From Bdellovibrionales bacterium (GTDB taxonomy: Bacteria > Bdellovibrionota > Bdellovibrionia > Bdellovibrionales > Bdellovibrionaceae): DNA of 64,000 nt. The position numbers and the translations under genes were made by a program. The notes beneath the pieces are model-generated. The model ran no database searches, had not been told where the DNA came from, and was given only the letters and a program-made list of their open reading frames with translations. Location of the stretch: assembly GCA_018266295.1 (NCBI GenBank), contig JAFEAQ010000019.1, forward strand, positions 62,001 to 126,000, written 5' to 3'. This document shows, one piece after another, positions 51,008-61,300 of the stretch. Every line of letters starts with the position of its first letter. The stretch's first letter is position 1.

Positions 51008-51115
51008 ATGACTAAAGCAGAAGCAAAAGGTATCAAAGTATTGTTGGCCATCGTTGTTTTGGCGTTCTTATTTCGTATTTTTGCGTATGATCACATGCTC
51101 GCGCTGATGAAATAA
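51008..51115 (+). CDS. 35-residue single-span membrane peptide
   Basis: ATG 51008 to TAA 51113-51115. The sequence starts MTKAEAKGIKVLL, continues with a single hydrophobic span of about 16 residues (VLLAIVVLAFLFRIFA) and ends YDHMLALMK. SD AAGGGG lies 6 bases before the ATG. A GC-rich stem-loop follows the stop. Composition and layout are those of small inner-membrane regulatory peptides (compare CydX, KdpF, AcrZ in type only). No family assigned. Confidence 0.65.
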   Translation: MTKAEAKGIKVLLAIVVLAFLFRIFAYDHMLALMK

Positions 51116-51126
51116 GCGCACTCCGC

Positions 51127-51150
51127 GGCGGCGGCGTCACCCGCCGCCTT
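51127..51150 (+). terminator. Possible terminator after the small membrane peptide
   Basis: GGCGGCGG-CGTCAC-CCGCCGCC, a perfect 8-bp stem, followed by a weak TTATCTCTT tail. Confidence 0.6.
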
Positions 51151-51204
51151 ATCTCTTGAGTCCCCTGGGGAAAACTCCTAACATGGGTCAACCAGGAGAT
51201 CTTT

Positions 51205-51924
51205 GTGAAGACCAACCAACGCTCTCATCCCATGAAAAATCCGATCATCGTAGCCCTTGACGTCGACAGTCGCGAGCAAGCCCTCAAGCTTGCAGATCAG
51301 CTCGCCGATGTGGTCGGAGGATTCAAAGTCGGCCCAAGATTATGTCTTCGCTACGGCCAAGATCTGGTTAAAGAAATCGCCGCGCGTGGCCCGGTCTTCG
51401 TCGACAACAAGCACTTCGATATTCCCTCGACCATGGAGGCAGCTGTTCGTGCAAGCTTCGAAGCCGGCGCAACCCTCGTCACAGTCCATGCTCTCGCTGG
51501 AAAAGAGGCCCTCACCAAGATGGCGGCCGTCGAAAAAGAGCTCAATCAGCAGCGTCCTTTTAAAATTCTCGCAGTGACGATTCTGACTTCGTGGGATCAA
51601 AACTCCATGCCTTCGAATCTCAAACAACAACCGATTTCCCAGCACGTGACCGATCTGGCGAGCTTGGTTCTTGAATCGGGTATGACGGGCCTTGTGTGCT
51701 CTCCGCACGAGCTAGATCTTTTACAAAATAAGGGCCTGTACCTTGTAACTCCTGGAATTCGTTTTAGTATGGACTCCCTTGGAGATCAGAAGCGCGTGAT
51801 GGGCCCGGCAGAAGCCATCCACGCAGGAGCCTCGGCTCTTGTCGTCGGACGCCCTATCATCGAGGCAAAAAATCCCCTTGAAACAGCGACAGACTACGTG
51901 ATGGCACTCTATGAGAAAAAATAA
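51205..51924 (+). CDS. pyrF: Orotidine 5'-phosphate decarboxylase
   Basis: Final step of UMP synthesis. 239 aa. Conserved IIVALDVDSREQALKLADQL, GGFKVGPRLCLRYG, and VFVDNKHFDIPSTMEAAV, where Asp-x-Lys-x-x-Asp is the catalytic charge network, and VTPGIRFSMDSLGDQKRVMGPAEAIHAGASALVVGRPI at the phosphate-binding end. GTG 51205 is chosen because AGGAG lies 7 bases upstream; ATG 51232 is possible but has none. It overlaps rlmB by 14 bases. Confidence 0.94.
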   Translation: MKTNQRSHPMKNPIIVALDVDSREQALKLADQLADVVGGFKVGPRLCLRYGQDLVKEIAARGPVFVDNKHFDIPSTMEAAVRASFEAGATLVTVHALAGKEALTKMAAVEKELNQQRPFKILAVTILTSWDQNSMPSNLKQQPISQHVTDLASLVLESGMTGLVCSPHELDLLQNKGLYLVTPGIRFSMDSLGDQKRVMGPAEAIHAGASALVVGRPIIEAKNPLETATDYVMALYEKK

Positions 51925-52804
51925 TTCAGGTAAATTCAGTGGCAATAAATCTCAAAACCAATCGCGCCCGCAACAAGGCGGCCGTCCACAGCAGGGCTCT
52001 CGCCCTCAGCAAGGACAGCGTCCTCAAGGCGGCATGGGTCGAGGCAAAGAGCCCGAGATTCCGAAAGACTGGCGTCCTGTCATCGGCACTCACGCCATCA
52101 ATGAAGCTCTGAATGTGCGCCCGCAAATGGCAAAAATCATGTGGCTCCGTCAGGGCTGGGAGTCCTCGGGCGAACTTCGCGAGATTCAAGAGCTCGCTTT
52201 GAAGGCGAAAGTGAAAATCGAAATCAAACCTGAGAGTGTGATCGACCGTTTTGGCTCATCCCATCAGGGCGCCGTGGTATTTATGAATGGCGCGCCGACA
52301 CTCGACATGGAAGGCCTCGAAAACTTCGAAAAATCCATCATGCTGATCCTCGACGGGATCGAAGATCCGCACAATCTCGGTGCGATTCTCAGAACCTCTT
52401 GGTTGATCGGTGTTCAGGGTGTTTTAGTGCCTGAAGATCGGGCAGTGGGCCTCACTCCGACAGTTCACAAAGTGGCTTGCGGAGGCGCAGAACACGTGCC
52501 TGTTGAAGAGACCACAAATTTCGCTAAGTACGCAGAAGACTTTAAGAAAATGGGATACTGGATCTATGGTCTTAGCCCTCGTGGAAAGAAGTCGATCTTC
52601 GATCTCCAGCTGCCTGAGAAAGTCGTATGGGCGATTGGCTCTGAGGACAAGGGAATGAGAGTCACCACAGAGAGACTTTGTGATGAATTAGTGTACATTC
52701 CGCAGTCTTCTGCAGCGGCGAGTTACAACGCCTCTGTTGCGACGGCTATGGCTCTCACAGAGACCCTTCGTCAGCACCAGTCTGCGACCTCGAGAAAAAA
52801 ATAA
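51911..52804 (+). CDS. rlmB: 23S rRNA (guanosine-2'-O-)-methyltransferase RlmB/TrmH family
   Basis: 297 aa SPOUT methyltransferase for position 2251-type G in the peptidyl-transferase loop. The substrate-binding L30-like domain starts at WRPVIGTHAINEALN. The knotted SAM domain has LILDGIEDPHNLGAILRTSWLIGVQGVL, WAIGSEDKGM and IPQSSAAASYNASVATAMALTE, the three SPOUT motifs. The first 45 residues are an added Arg/Gln/Gly/Pro low-complexity tail with repeats of RPQQG, perhaps RNA-binding. It overlaps pyrF and probably shares its transcript. Confidence 0.9.
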   Translation: MRKNNSGKFSGNKSQNQSRPQQGGRPQQGSRPQQGQRPQGGMGRGKEPEIPKDWRPVIGTHAINEALNVRPQMAKIMWLRQGWESSGELREIQELALKAKVKIEIKPESVIDRFGSSHQGAVVFMNGAPTLDMEGLENFEKSIMLILDGIEDPHNLGAILRTSWLIGVQGVLVPEDRAVGLTPTVHKVACGGAEHVPVEETTNFAKYAEDFKKMGYWIYGLSPRGKKSIFDLQLPEKVVWAIGSEDKGMRVTTERLCDELVYIPQSSAAASYNASVATAMALTETLRQHQSATSRKK

Positions 52805-52821
52805 GTAAAAAAACGAATAAT

Positions 52822-52848
52822 ACCCTTTGACTGTCGAGGGTCTTTTTC
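52822..52848 (+). terminator. Weak terminator after rlmB
   Basis: ACCCT (52822-52826) / AGGGT (52837-52841) with 10-nt loop and CTTTTTC tail. Confidence 0.45.
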
Positions 52849-52856
52849 AGTACAAA
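52827..52856 (+). promoter_or_regulatory. Possible promoter of the tRNA-tuf operon
   Basis: TTGACT (52827-52832) followed after 18 bases by TACAAA (52851-52856), about 50 bases before the first tRNA. It overlaps the rlmB terminator-like hairpin. TTGATA near 52864 is another -35 candidate. Confidence 0.35.
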
Positions 52857-52905
52857 GTTTCGGTTGATAAATTCGACTTTTTAACTATTCGTATTTATCG
52901 AAGGT

Positions 52906-52981
52906 GCTGGTTTAGCTCAATTGGTAGAGCAGCTGATTTGTAATCAGCAGGTTGCGGGTTCGAGTCCCATAACCAGCTCCA
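52906..52981 (+). tRNA. tRNA-Thr (anticodon TGT)
   Basis: 76 nt cloverleaf. Acceptor GCTGGTT / AACCAGC, discriminator T and encoded CCA. D-loop AATTGGTAGA, anticodon arm CTGAT-TTGTAAT-like loop with TGT, and GGTTCGAGTCC T-arm. First gene of the tRNA-tuf cluster. Confidence 0.95.
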
Positions 52982-53012
52982 AGTTTTTTGAAGTGCACGT
53001 TCTTGTGAGAAC

Positions 53013-53098
53013 GGACAGGTGCCCGAGTGGCTAAAGGGGACGGACTGTAAATCCGTTGTTTCACAACTACGAAGGTTCGAATCCTTCCCTGTCCACCA
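53013..53098 (+). tRNA. tRNA-Tyr (anticodon GTA)
   Basis: 86 nt class II tRNA with a long variable arm. Acceptor GGACAGG / CCTGTCC, discriminator A, encoded CCA, anticodon GTA, T-arm GGTTCGAATCC. Confidence 0.95.
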
Positions 53099-53177
53099 TC
53101 TTAGATAACATGTAGTTCAAAAAACTTGAGGGAATGCAAAGCGCGAGCCGAACATTCGCTTAGGGAGATCGAGTCGG

Positions 53178-53254
53178 GCGGGAATAGCTCAATTGGCTAG
53201 AGTATCTGCCTTCCAAGCAGAGGGTTGCGGGTTCGAGACCCGTTTCCCGCTCCA
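53178..53254 (+). tRNA. tRNA-Gly (anticodon TCC)
   Basis: 77 nt. Acceptor GCGGGAA / TTCCCGC, discriminator T, encoded CCA. Anticodon stem TCTGC / GCAGA with loop CTTCCAA, so anticodon TCC. A 79-nt spacer to the preceding tRNA holds nothing I recognise. Confidence 0.95.
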
Positions 53255-53263
53255 AAACTAAGC

Positions 53264-53338
53264 GCCCTTGTAGCTCAGTGGTAGAGCGCACCCTTGGTAA
53301 GGGTGAGGTCGTCGGTTCGGCTCCGATCAAGGGCTCCA
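53264..53338 (+). tRNA. tRNA-Thr (anticodon GGT)
   Basis: 75 nt. Acceptor GCCCTTG / CAAGGGC, discriminator T, encoded CCA. Anticodon stem CACCC / GGGTG with loop TTGGTAA, so anticodon GGT. Lies about 110 bases before tuf. Confidence 0.95.
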
Positions 53339-53450
53339 TCAATATGTCTCTGAGAGTTATTAGGACCAGGTTGTTGGAATTGTTTTGAAGTTTGTTTTGA
53401 TTTGAATTTGAATTTTACAAAATTAATAAAAATCTCTTCAGGAGGAAATA

Positions 53451-54641
<1,191 letters not shown>

Positions 54642-54675
54642 TCGCGTCTTCATTTAAATTGAAGATTGACAGCCA

Positions 54676-54701
54676 GGGGACATCTCGACGAGATTGTCCC
54701 C
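54676..54701 (+). terminator. Hairpin between tuf and tRNA-Trp
   Basis: GGGGACA-TCTC-GAC-GAGA-T-TGTCCCC, one bulged T. The following T content is poor, so partial termination or an RNA-processing site are both possible. Confidence 0.55.
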
Positions 54702-54735
54702 TTCGGCTTATTTAGGGCTTAAAATTTTTTGGTGC

Positions 54736-54811
54736 AGGGGTGTAGCTCCAGCGGTAGAGCGAACGACTCCAAATCGTTAGGTCGTGGGTTCGAATCCCTC
54801 CGCCCCTGCCA
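54736..54811 (+). tRNA. tRNA-Trp (anticodon CCA)
   Basis: 76 nt. Acceptor AGGGGTG / CGCCCCT with one T-G pair, discriminator G, encoded CCA. Anticodon stem ACGAT-like with loop CTCCAAA, anticodon CCA. Located between tuf and secE, as in many proteobacteria. Confidence 0.95.
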
Positions 54812-54854
54812 ATTTAATGATGAGCTTAACTCTTTTGTGGAAGTAGAGAGCACA

Positions 54855-55232
54855 ATGGAAAAGACAAACTCAAAAATTATCACTCTCAGCTTTGCTATCG
54901 CCGGCGCTTTGTCTGGTCTCGTAGTAAGCTTGCTAATTAAAGCATTTGCTGGTGCCTTTGCGGTCGTTGCTCGCGCAGCTGACTCAGACCTCTTCCGTCA
55001 CGGTTTGCCGTTGATTGTTGGCTTCGGTCTTTTTGCTTATTTCCAATTTAACTCTAAAATCGTCGCTTGGGCTGACGAGGTTGTGGCTGAAGTTCGCAAA
55101 GTAGTATGGCCAACTCGTAAAGACACTACTGCGATGACGATCGTTGTGATCATCATGGTTTTGATTTCCAGCGTGATTATCAGTTCTTTCGATTTGATGT
55201 CTGGATACGTTATTAACTCCCTCATGAGATAG
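54855..55232 (+). CDS. secE: Preprotein translocase subunit SecE
   Basis: 125 aa from ATG 54855. Three membrane segments of the long SecE type: about 10-32, 45-62 and 92-113, with the conserved amphipathic/C-terminal core VVAEVRKVVWPTRKDTTAMTIVVIIMVLISSVIISSFDLMSGYVINSLMR. It clamps SecY in the SecYEG channel. Upstream frame continues into the tRNA and is not coding. It is 9 bases before nusG. Confidence 0.93.
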   Translation: MEKTNSKIITLSFAIAGALSGLVVSLLIKAFAGAFAVVARAADSDLFRHGLPLIVGFGLFAYFQFNSKIVAWADEVVAEVRKVVWPTRKDTTAMTIVVIIMVLISSVIISSFDLMSGYVINSLMR

Positions 55233-55241
55233 GAAGTGGCC

Positions 55242-55775
55242 ATGGAAAAAAAATGGTACATCGTAAATACTCAGACCGGTTGTGAATCAACAGCTAAAAC
55301 TGCCATCGAAGAGCGTATCCGCTCTCAGAAGATGGAAGAGTTCTTTGGTCAAATCCTGATCCCTTCTGAAAACGTTGTGGAGCTGGTAAAAGGCCAAAAA
55401 CAAACAAAATCCCGTAAATTTTTCCCAGGTTACATGTTCGTTCAAATGTTCTTGAATGACGAGACGTGGCACCTTGTAAAACATTCATCAAAGGTGACAG
55501 GCTTCGTTGGGGGTGCTAAAACTCGTCCTCCCGAAGTTCCAGAGGCCGAAGTTTTGCGCGTAACTCAGCAAATGGCTGGCGTTGCCGAGAAACCAAAACC
55601 TAAGGTGAAATTCTCTGTGGGCGAGAACGTGACTGTTATTGACGGTCCATTCTCTAACTTCAGTGGAACTGTTGAAGAGATCAATGAGGACAAAGCGAAA
55701 GTGAAAGTTCTCGTGAGCATCTTCGGAAGACCAACCCCGGTGGAGTTGGACTTCATTCAGGTGGAAAAGCACTAG
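55242..55775 (+). CDS. nusG: Transcription termination/antitermination factor NusG
   Basis: 177 aa. The NGN domain begins [24 protein letters not shown] and contains FPGYMFVQM...[16 protein letters not shown]. The KOW domain shows [54 protein letters not shown] 55242 has AGGAAG six bases upstream; a GTG two codons earlier is less likely. NusG links RNA polymerase to Rho or the ribosome. Confidence 0.95.
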   Translation: MEKKWYIVNTQTGCESTAKTAIEERIRSQKMEEFFGQILIPSENVVELVKGQKQTKSRKFFPGYMFVQMFLNDETWHLVKHSSKVTGFVGGAKTRPPEVPEAEVLRVTQQMAGVAEKPKPKVKFSVGENVTVIDGPFSNFSGTVEEINEDKAKVKVLVSIFGRPTPVELDFIQVEKH

Positions 55776-55837
55776 TTTTTTAACTCTCTAAACTTTAGAG
55801 AGAATTATTAATAACAACCCTATTGCAGGAGTGGGTC

Positions 55838-56263
55838 ATGGCAAAAAAAGTTACAGGAATGATCAAGCTGCAGATACCGGCAGGGAAAGCTAATCCAGCT
55901 CCTCCCGTTGGACCGGCGCTCGGACAGCATGGGGTAAACATCATGGAATTCTGTAAGCAGTTCAATGCTCGTACACAAGCATTGGGTGATAGCATCATCC
56001 CTATCATCATTACAGTTTACCAAGACAGATCGTTTACCTTCATCACAAAAACACCTCCGGTGTCTTCTCTGATTAAGAAAGCATTGAAATTGGAATCAGG
56101 TTCCAAAATGCCTCAGAAAGATAAAGTTGGAAAAATTAAAAACGATCAAGTTAAGCAAATCGCGACTACTAAGTTGCCAGATTTGAACTGCTTGAAAGTA
56201 GAGTCCGCTATGTCGCAAGTCATTGGTACTGCGAAAAGCATGGGCATTGAGCTTGCGGACTAA
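55838..56263 (+). CDS. rplK: 50S ribosomal protein L11
   Basis: 141 aa from ATG 55838 (CAGGAG upstream). [46 protein letters not shown] is the L11 N-terminal signature. A CTCTCTA/TAGAGAG hairpin lies in the 62-base gap after nusG. L11 forms the GTPase-associated centre with 23S rRNA. Confidence 0.97.
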   Translation: MAKKVTGMIKLQIPAGKANPAPPVGPALGQHGVNIMEFCKQFNARTQALGDSIIPIIITVYQDRSFTFITKTPPVSSLIKKALKLESGSKMPQKDKVGKIKNDQVKQIATTKLPDLNCLKVESAMSQVIGTAKSMGIELAD

Positions 56264-56274
56264 GGTGGTGATGT

Positions 56275-56979
56275 ATGGCAAATAAAAGATTCAAAGCAGC
56301 TGCTAAAAAAGTTGATTCTACAAAAAAATACACTGTAGACGAAGCGTTCAAAATGGTTGTTGAAAATGCGACAGCAAAATTCGACGAAACTATCGACGTA
56401 GCTCTTCGCCTTGGTATTGATCCAAAACAATCTGACCAGCAAGTTCGTGGCGCGATTGCGCTTCCTCATGGTCTTGGAAAAACCGTTAAGGTTGTTGTTT
56501 TCGCAAAAGGTCCTAAAGAGGCTGAAGCGAAAAACGCAGGCGCAGACTTCGTGGGCGCTGACGACCTCGTGGCTAAAATCCAAGGCGGTTGGTTGGACTT
56601 CGACAAATGTATTGCTACACCGGATATGATGGCGACTGTTTCTAAAGTTGCTAAGATCCTTGGCCCTCGTGGTTTGATGCCAAATCCAAAAGTTGGCACT
56701 GTTACTATGGCTGTTGGTGAAGCAGTAACTGCCGAGAAGAAGGGTAAATTGGATTTCCGTGTTGATAAGGCGGGTATTGTTCACGCTGGTATCGGCAAGA
56801 AATCTATGGGCGATGCTAAACTTCGCGATAACTTCCTCACTTTGATGGGAGCTATCTTGAAGGCAAAACCTGCTTCTTCAAAAGGTATCTATCTTCAATC
56901 TATTGCTGTGTCCTCTACAATGGGCCCAGGCATGAAATTGGATACGAACCAAGCGGCTAGCATTGCAACTAGCGTTTAA
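56275..56979 (+). CDS. rplA: 50S ribosomal protein L1
   Basis: 234 aa. KRFKAAAKKVDSTKKYTVDEAFKMV at the start, then IDPKQSDQQVRGAIALPHGLGKTVKVVVFAKG and RGLMPNPKVGTVTMAV. Eleven bases after rplK. In E. coli L1 represses the rplKA mRNA; a similar site was not identified here. Confidence 0.97.
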   Translation: MANKRFKAAAKKVDSTKKYTVDEAFKMVVENATAKFDETIDVALRLGIDPKQSDQQVRGAIALPHGLGKTVKVVVFAKGPKEAEAKNAGADFVGADDLVAKIQGGWLDFDKCIATPDMMATVSKVAKILGPRGLMPNPKVGTVTMAVGEAVTAEKKGKLDFRVDKAGIVHAGIGKKSMGDAKLRDNFLTLMGAILKAKPASSKGIYLQSIAVSSTMGPGMKLDTNQAASIATSV

Positions 56980-57002
56980 TTAATTTATTAAAGAAAACTA
57001 TT

Positions 57003-57075
57003 GCGATCAGAGACAGTAGGTCGTCCCCAGCTTAACCACCGGGGACTTTAATTCCAGATGGATCCTACCGAGATT
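57003..57075 (+). promoter_or_regulatory. Ribosomal protein L10 leader
   Basis: AGACAGTAGG...CCTACCGAG: GTAGG (57016-57020) pairs with CCTAC (57064-57068), and GTCCCC (57023-57028) with GGGGAC (57041-57046). This is the L10(L12)4 autoregulatory leader arrangement, in the 180-base gap before rplJ. Confidence 0.75.
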
Positions 57076-57157
57076 AGGCAAAAAGAGTTTACTTCCCAAA
57101 GTACCCTCCCGAAACCGACCTGATTCGCACATAAATCTAGTGAAAGGAGGCCCTTAT

Positions 57158-57688
57158 ATGATGATCACTCGTGCTGATAAAGAACAAGAGATTAAGCTTT
57201 TGACTGACAAACTTGCCAAGTCAAAAGGGGCCTTCGTCGTAGATTTCAAAGGTATGAAAGTGGAGCAGGTTACTTCTCTCCGTAAAAAACTTCATACTTC
57301 TGAATCTGAGATGAAGGTTGTTCGTAATACTCTTGCGAAAAGAGCGCTAAAAGATCACCCGGCCGTAGAGAAAGCTTTGACGACTTCCCTTAAAGGAACC
57401 AATGCAATTGTGTTCTCTTATGGTGAGGTTAATGCCACTGCTAAAGTTTTGGCAGACTTCGCGAAAGACGTTGAAGTTTTGCAAATCAAAACTGGTGTAA
57501 TGGACGGCGAAGGAATGGACGCTGCGAAGATTAATTTCTTGGCGACTCTTCCTGGTAAAGATCAGCTTCGTGCACAATTCTTGGCTACTCTTAATGCGCC
57601 AGCGGCAAAACTTGCTCGTTGCATTAACGAATACGTTAAGAAATTGGGCGGCGAAGATGCTTCTGCTGCAGCGGCTCCACAAGCTTAA
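57158..57688 (+). CDS. rplJ: 50S ribosomal protein L10
   Basis: 176 aa from ATG 57158; AAAGGAGG lies 7 bases upstream. [59 protein letters not shown] is the L10 core. The Ala-rich end ([13 protein letters not shown]) is normal. It anchors L7/L12 dimers to the ribosome stalk and likely represses its own mRNA through the leader. Confidence 0.96.
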   Translation: MMITRADKEQEIKLLTDKLAKSKGAFVVDFKGMKVEQVTSLRKKLHTSESEMKVVRNTLAKRALKDHPAVEKALTTSLKGTNAIVFSYGEVNATAKVLADFAKDVEVLQIKTGVMDGEGMDAAKINFLATLPGKDQLRAQFLATLNAPAAKLARCINEYVKKLGGEDASAAAAPQA

Positions 57689-57741
57689 TTGTGAAGCTAG
57701 TATTTGTATTTATTTTTTAAAAATTTATTTCGGAGGATTTT

Positions 57742-58113
57742 ATGTCTTTGACTAATGATCAATTGATCGACGCATTGTCGACTAAAACTGTTCTTGAACT
57801 TGCTGAACTTGTTAAAATGTTGGAAGAAAAATGGGGCGTTTCTGCTGCTGCTCCTGTAATGATGGCTGGTGGCGGCGGTGCTGCTGCAGCTGTTGAAGAA
57901 AAAACTGCTTTCGACGTTATCCTTGTTGACGCGGGCGCTAACAAAATCAACGTTATTAAAGAAGTTCGTGGCTTGACTGGTTTGGGCCTTGCTGAAGCTA
58001 AAGCACTTGTTGAAGCTGGCGGCAAAGCTGTTAAAGAAGGCGCGACTAAAGAAGACGCTGAGAAAATCAAAAAGGCTCTTGAAGCAGCCGGCGCGAAAGT
58101 TCAAGTTAAGTAA
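57742..58113 (+). CDS. rplL: 50S ribosomal protein L7/L12
   Basis: 123 aa. N-terminal dimerisation helix ([26 protein letters not shown]), an Ala/Gly hinge, and the C-terminal domain ([71 protein letters not shown]). SD GGAGG upstream. Multimer of the ribosomal stalk that recruits translation factors. Confidence 0.97.
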   Translation: MSLTNDQLIDALSTKTVLELAELVKMLEEKWGVSAAAPVMMAGGGGAAAAVEEKTAFDVILVDAGANKINVIKEVRGLTGLGLAEAKALVEAGGKAVKEGATKEDAEKIKKALEAAGAKVQVK

Positions 58114-58128
58114 TCATTTTATGATCTT

Positions 58129-58180
58129 ATGGCCTCTTTTTAAGCAGCAATGCAAAAAAGAGGCCATTTTGCGTTTTTCT
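58129..58180 (+). terminator. Strong terminator/attenuator between rplL and rpoB
   Basis: 13-bp perfect stem ATGGCCTCTTTTT / AAAAAGAGGCCAT (58129-58141, 58155-58167) with a 13-nt loop, then TTTTGCGTTTTT. Matches the known attenuator position of the rplJL-rpoBC operon. Confidence 0.85.
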
Positions 58181-58192
58181 TGAAAAGCAACA

Positions 58193-58221
58193 TTGACCCC
58201 TAGACGTAGGGGGATTATATT
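58193..58221 (+). promoter_or_regulatory. Promoter for rpoBC
   Basis: TTGACC (58193-58198), exactly 17 bases, TATATT (58216-58221). A TCGGC/GCCGA hairpin follows in the leader. rpoBC can thus be transcribed independently of the ribosomal genes. Confidence 0.75.
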
Positions 58222-58338
58222 TTTTCGGCTATGCTTTTGCCGACGGGATAGGTTTACCCCAATCCCAGTGTATTTCTAGTGTTGAAACATGAGAACGGTT
58301 TCAACGACTTAGATGGTTTGATCTTTAAGGGAGATTAG

Positions 58339-61300
58339 ATGGATAAAACTCCAATCACGGCCTCAAATCTGCGCATCAGAAAATCTTTCGCTCAAAACAA
58401 ACAAGTTATCGACATTCCAAATCTGATTGAATTGCAAAAATCTTCTTACGAAGCATTCTTGCAAAAAGATACAGATCCAGATCGTCGTGGAGAAGCTGGT
58501 CTTAACGGAGTTTTCAAATCCGTTTTCCCAATCAGCGACTTCAATAACACTGCGAGCTTGGAATTCGTGAGTTACACTCTCGAGCCAGCTAAGTACGACG
58601 TTGATGAATGTCGTCAGCGTGGTATGACTTTCGCAGCTCCGATCAAAGTGACTCTTCGTCTCATCGTATTCGACGTTGATGAAGAAACTGAAGCACGCAG
58701 TATTCGAGATGTAAAAGAACAAGAAGTATATCTCGGTGAAATCCCTCTCATGACTGCGAACGGTTCTTTCATCATCAATGGTACTGAGCGCGTTGTCGTG
58801 TCTCAGTTGCATCGTTCTCCGGGCGTCTTCTTTGACCACGATGGTGGTAAGAACGCGACTTCTGGTAAACTCATCTACTCTGCACGCGTGATCCCTTATC
58901 GCGGTTCTTGGTTGGATGCTGAGTTTGACCAAAAGGATTTGATCCACGTACGTATCGATCGTCGTCGTAAATTCCCAGTGACGATCCTTTTGAAAGCTCT
59001 TGGTTACAATACTGAAAAACTTCTCGAATACTTCTACGATCTCGATGAAGTTTACGTAAAATCCGGCAAGCTCTACAGAAAACTCGACATCGAAAGAATG
59101 TCTGGTCAACGTGCGATTGCTGACATCGTAGATCCTAAAACTGGTGAGGCACTCGTTAAAGCGGGTCGTCGTATCACTCGTGCTGTTGTTAAGAAAATCA
59201 AAGACATCAACTTGACTGAAGTTGAAGTAAATCCAGAAGATTTGGACGGCAAAGTTCTTGCGAAGCCTTTGATCGACGAATCTACGGGTGAAATCATCGC
59301 TGATGCGAACGCTGAGTTGAGCGCAAGCTTGATCAAAAAAGCAATCGCTTTGGGTATCGATCGTTTCTTCATGATCTTCTTCGACGGTTTGACCGTTGGT
59401 CCTTACCTCAGAAACACTTTGCTTGTTGATAAAGTTAACAACAAAGATGAGTCTTTGATCGAGATCTACAAGCGTCTTCGTCCTGGTGAGCCTCCTACAT
59501 TGGAAGCTGCTACGACATTCTTCCATCGCTTGTTCTTTGATCCTGAGACATATGACCTCTCTGAAGTAGGTCGTATCAAGATCAATCATAAATTCGGTAT
59601 CTCTATGGAAGAATGCCCTCCTGAGTTCAGAACTCTGACTCACAAAGATATTCTTTCTACTATTAAAACTTTGATCGACCTTAAGAATGGTCGCGGTGTG
59701 ATCGATGATATCGATCACTTGGGTAACCGCCGTGTTCGTTCCGTAGGTGAGTTGTTGGAAAACCAATACCGTATCGGTCTCGTTCGTATGGAACGTGCGA
59801 TTCGTGAGCGTATGTCTCTTCAAGACGTTGAGACGATGATGCCTCATGACCTCGTGAACGCTAAACCAGTGAACGCGGTTGTTAAGGAATTCTTCGGTTC
59901 TTCTCAATTGTCACAGTTCATGGATCAAACAAATCCGTTGTCTGAGATTACTCACAAACGTCGTTTGTCAGCTCTCGGTCCCGGCGGTTTGACTCGTGAC
60001 CGTGCCGGCTTCGAAGTACGTGACGTACATCCTACGCACTACGGTCGTATTTGCCCTATCGAAACTCCAGAGGGTCCAAACATCGGTTTGATCTCTTCTT
60101 TGGCAACATACGCACGTATCAACAACTATGGTTTCATCGAGACTCCATACCGTAAAGTTGAAAGCGGTAAGATCTCTTCAAGCATCAATTACTTATCTGC
60201 TTTGGAAGAGGCGGGTCACTACATCGCTCCAGCTGCGCGCGATGAAGCTGGTCACAAAGAAATTCAAACTCCAACCACTATCACTCGTCGTGATGGTGAG
60301 TACGAAATCGTTGATAAAGAAAAAGTTGGTTTGATGGACGTTTCTCCATCTCAGCTCGTTTCTATCGCGGCTTCTTTGATTCCATTCCTTGAGCATGATG
60401 ACGCCAACCGTGCCTTGATGGGATCGAACATGCAACGTCAAGCGGTGCCATTGCTCCGTTCTCGCGCCCCACTCGTTGGTACAGGCGTTGAGAGACTCGT
60501 TGCTCGTGACTCTGGTACGTCTGTCGTTGCATTGAACGACGGTATCGTTGAAGAAGTGGATGCTTCTCGTATCGTGATCCGCCGTTTTGCAAAAGGCGGT
60601 GAGCTCGGTGCGAACGTAGATATCTACAACTTGACGAAGTACCAAAGAACAAACACGAACACATGCTTCAATCAAAAACCTATCGTAAAAGTAGGTGATC
60701 GCATTTCTAAGAGCGATATCGTCGCTGACGGTCCGGCAACGGAACTCGGTGAGTTGGCTCTTGGTCAAAACATCTTGGTCGCGTTCACTCCTTGGATGGG
60801 TTACAACTTCGAGGATTCTATCTTGATCTCTGAGCGTCTCTTGAAAGAGGACGTTTATACATCAATCCACATCGAAGAGTTCGAGTGTGTTGCTCGTGAT
60901 ACAAAACTTGGTAAAGAAGAAATCACACGCGATATCGCGAACGTGGGTGAAGAGGCTCTTAAAGACCTCGATACTTCAGGTATCATCCGTATCGGTGCTG
61001 AAGTTCGTCCAGGTTACATCCTCGTTGGTAAAGTAACGCCGAAAGGTGAAACTCAACTTTCTCCTGAAGAAAAGCTCTTAAGAGCAATCTTCGGTGAAAA
61101 AGCCGGCGATGTTCGTGATACTTCTCTCCGTGCTCCATCAGGTGTTTACGGTACAGTGATCGATGCTCAAGTTTACTCTCGTGAAGGCGCAGACCGCGAT
61201 GAGCGTTTGTCTTCAATCATCGAAGAGAAAAAACGCAAGCTTGAAAAAGACTTGGCGGTTGAGCAGAACGTTATCAAAAATAACGCGATCTCTAAACTCC

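Noticed and set aside
58363-59907. 514-codon open frame on the minus strand
   Set aside because: Exactly antisense to rpoB, whose frame is conserved and unmistakable; product is Phe/Thr/Arg-rich nonsense without a ribosome site.
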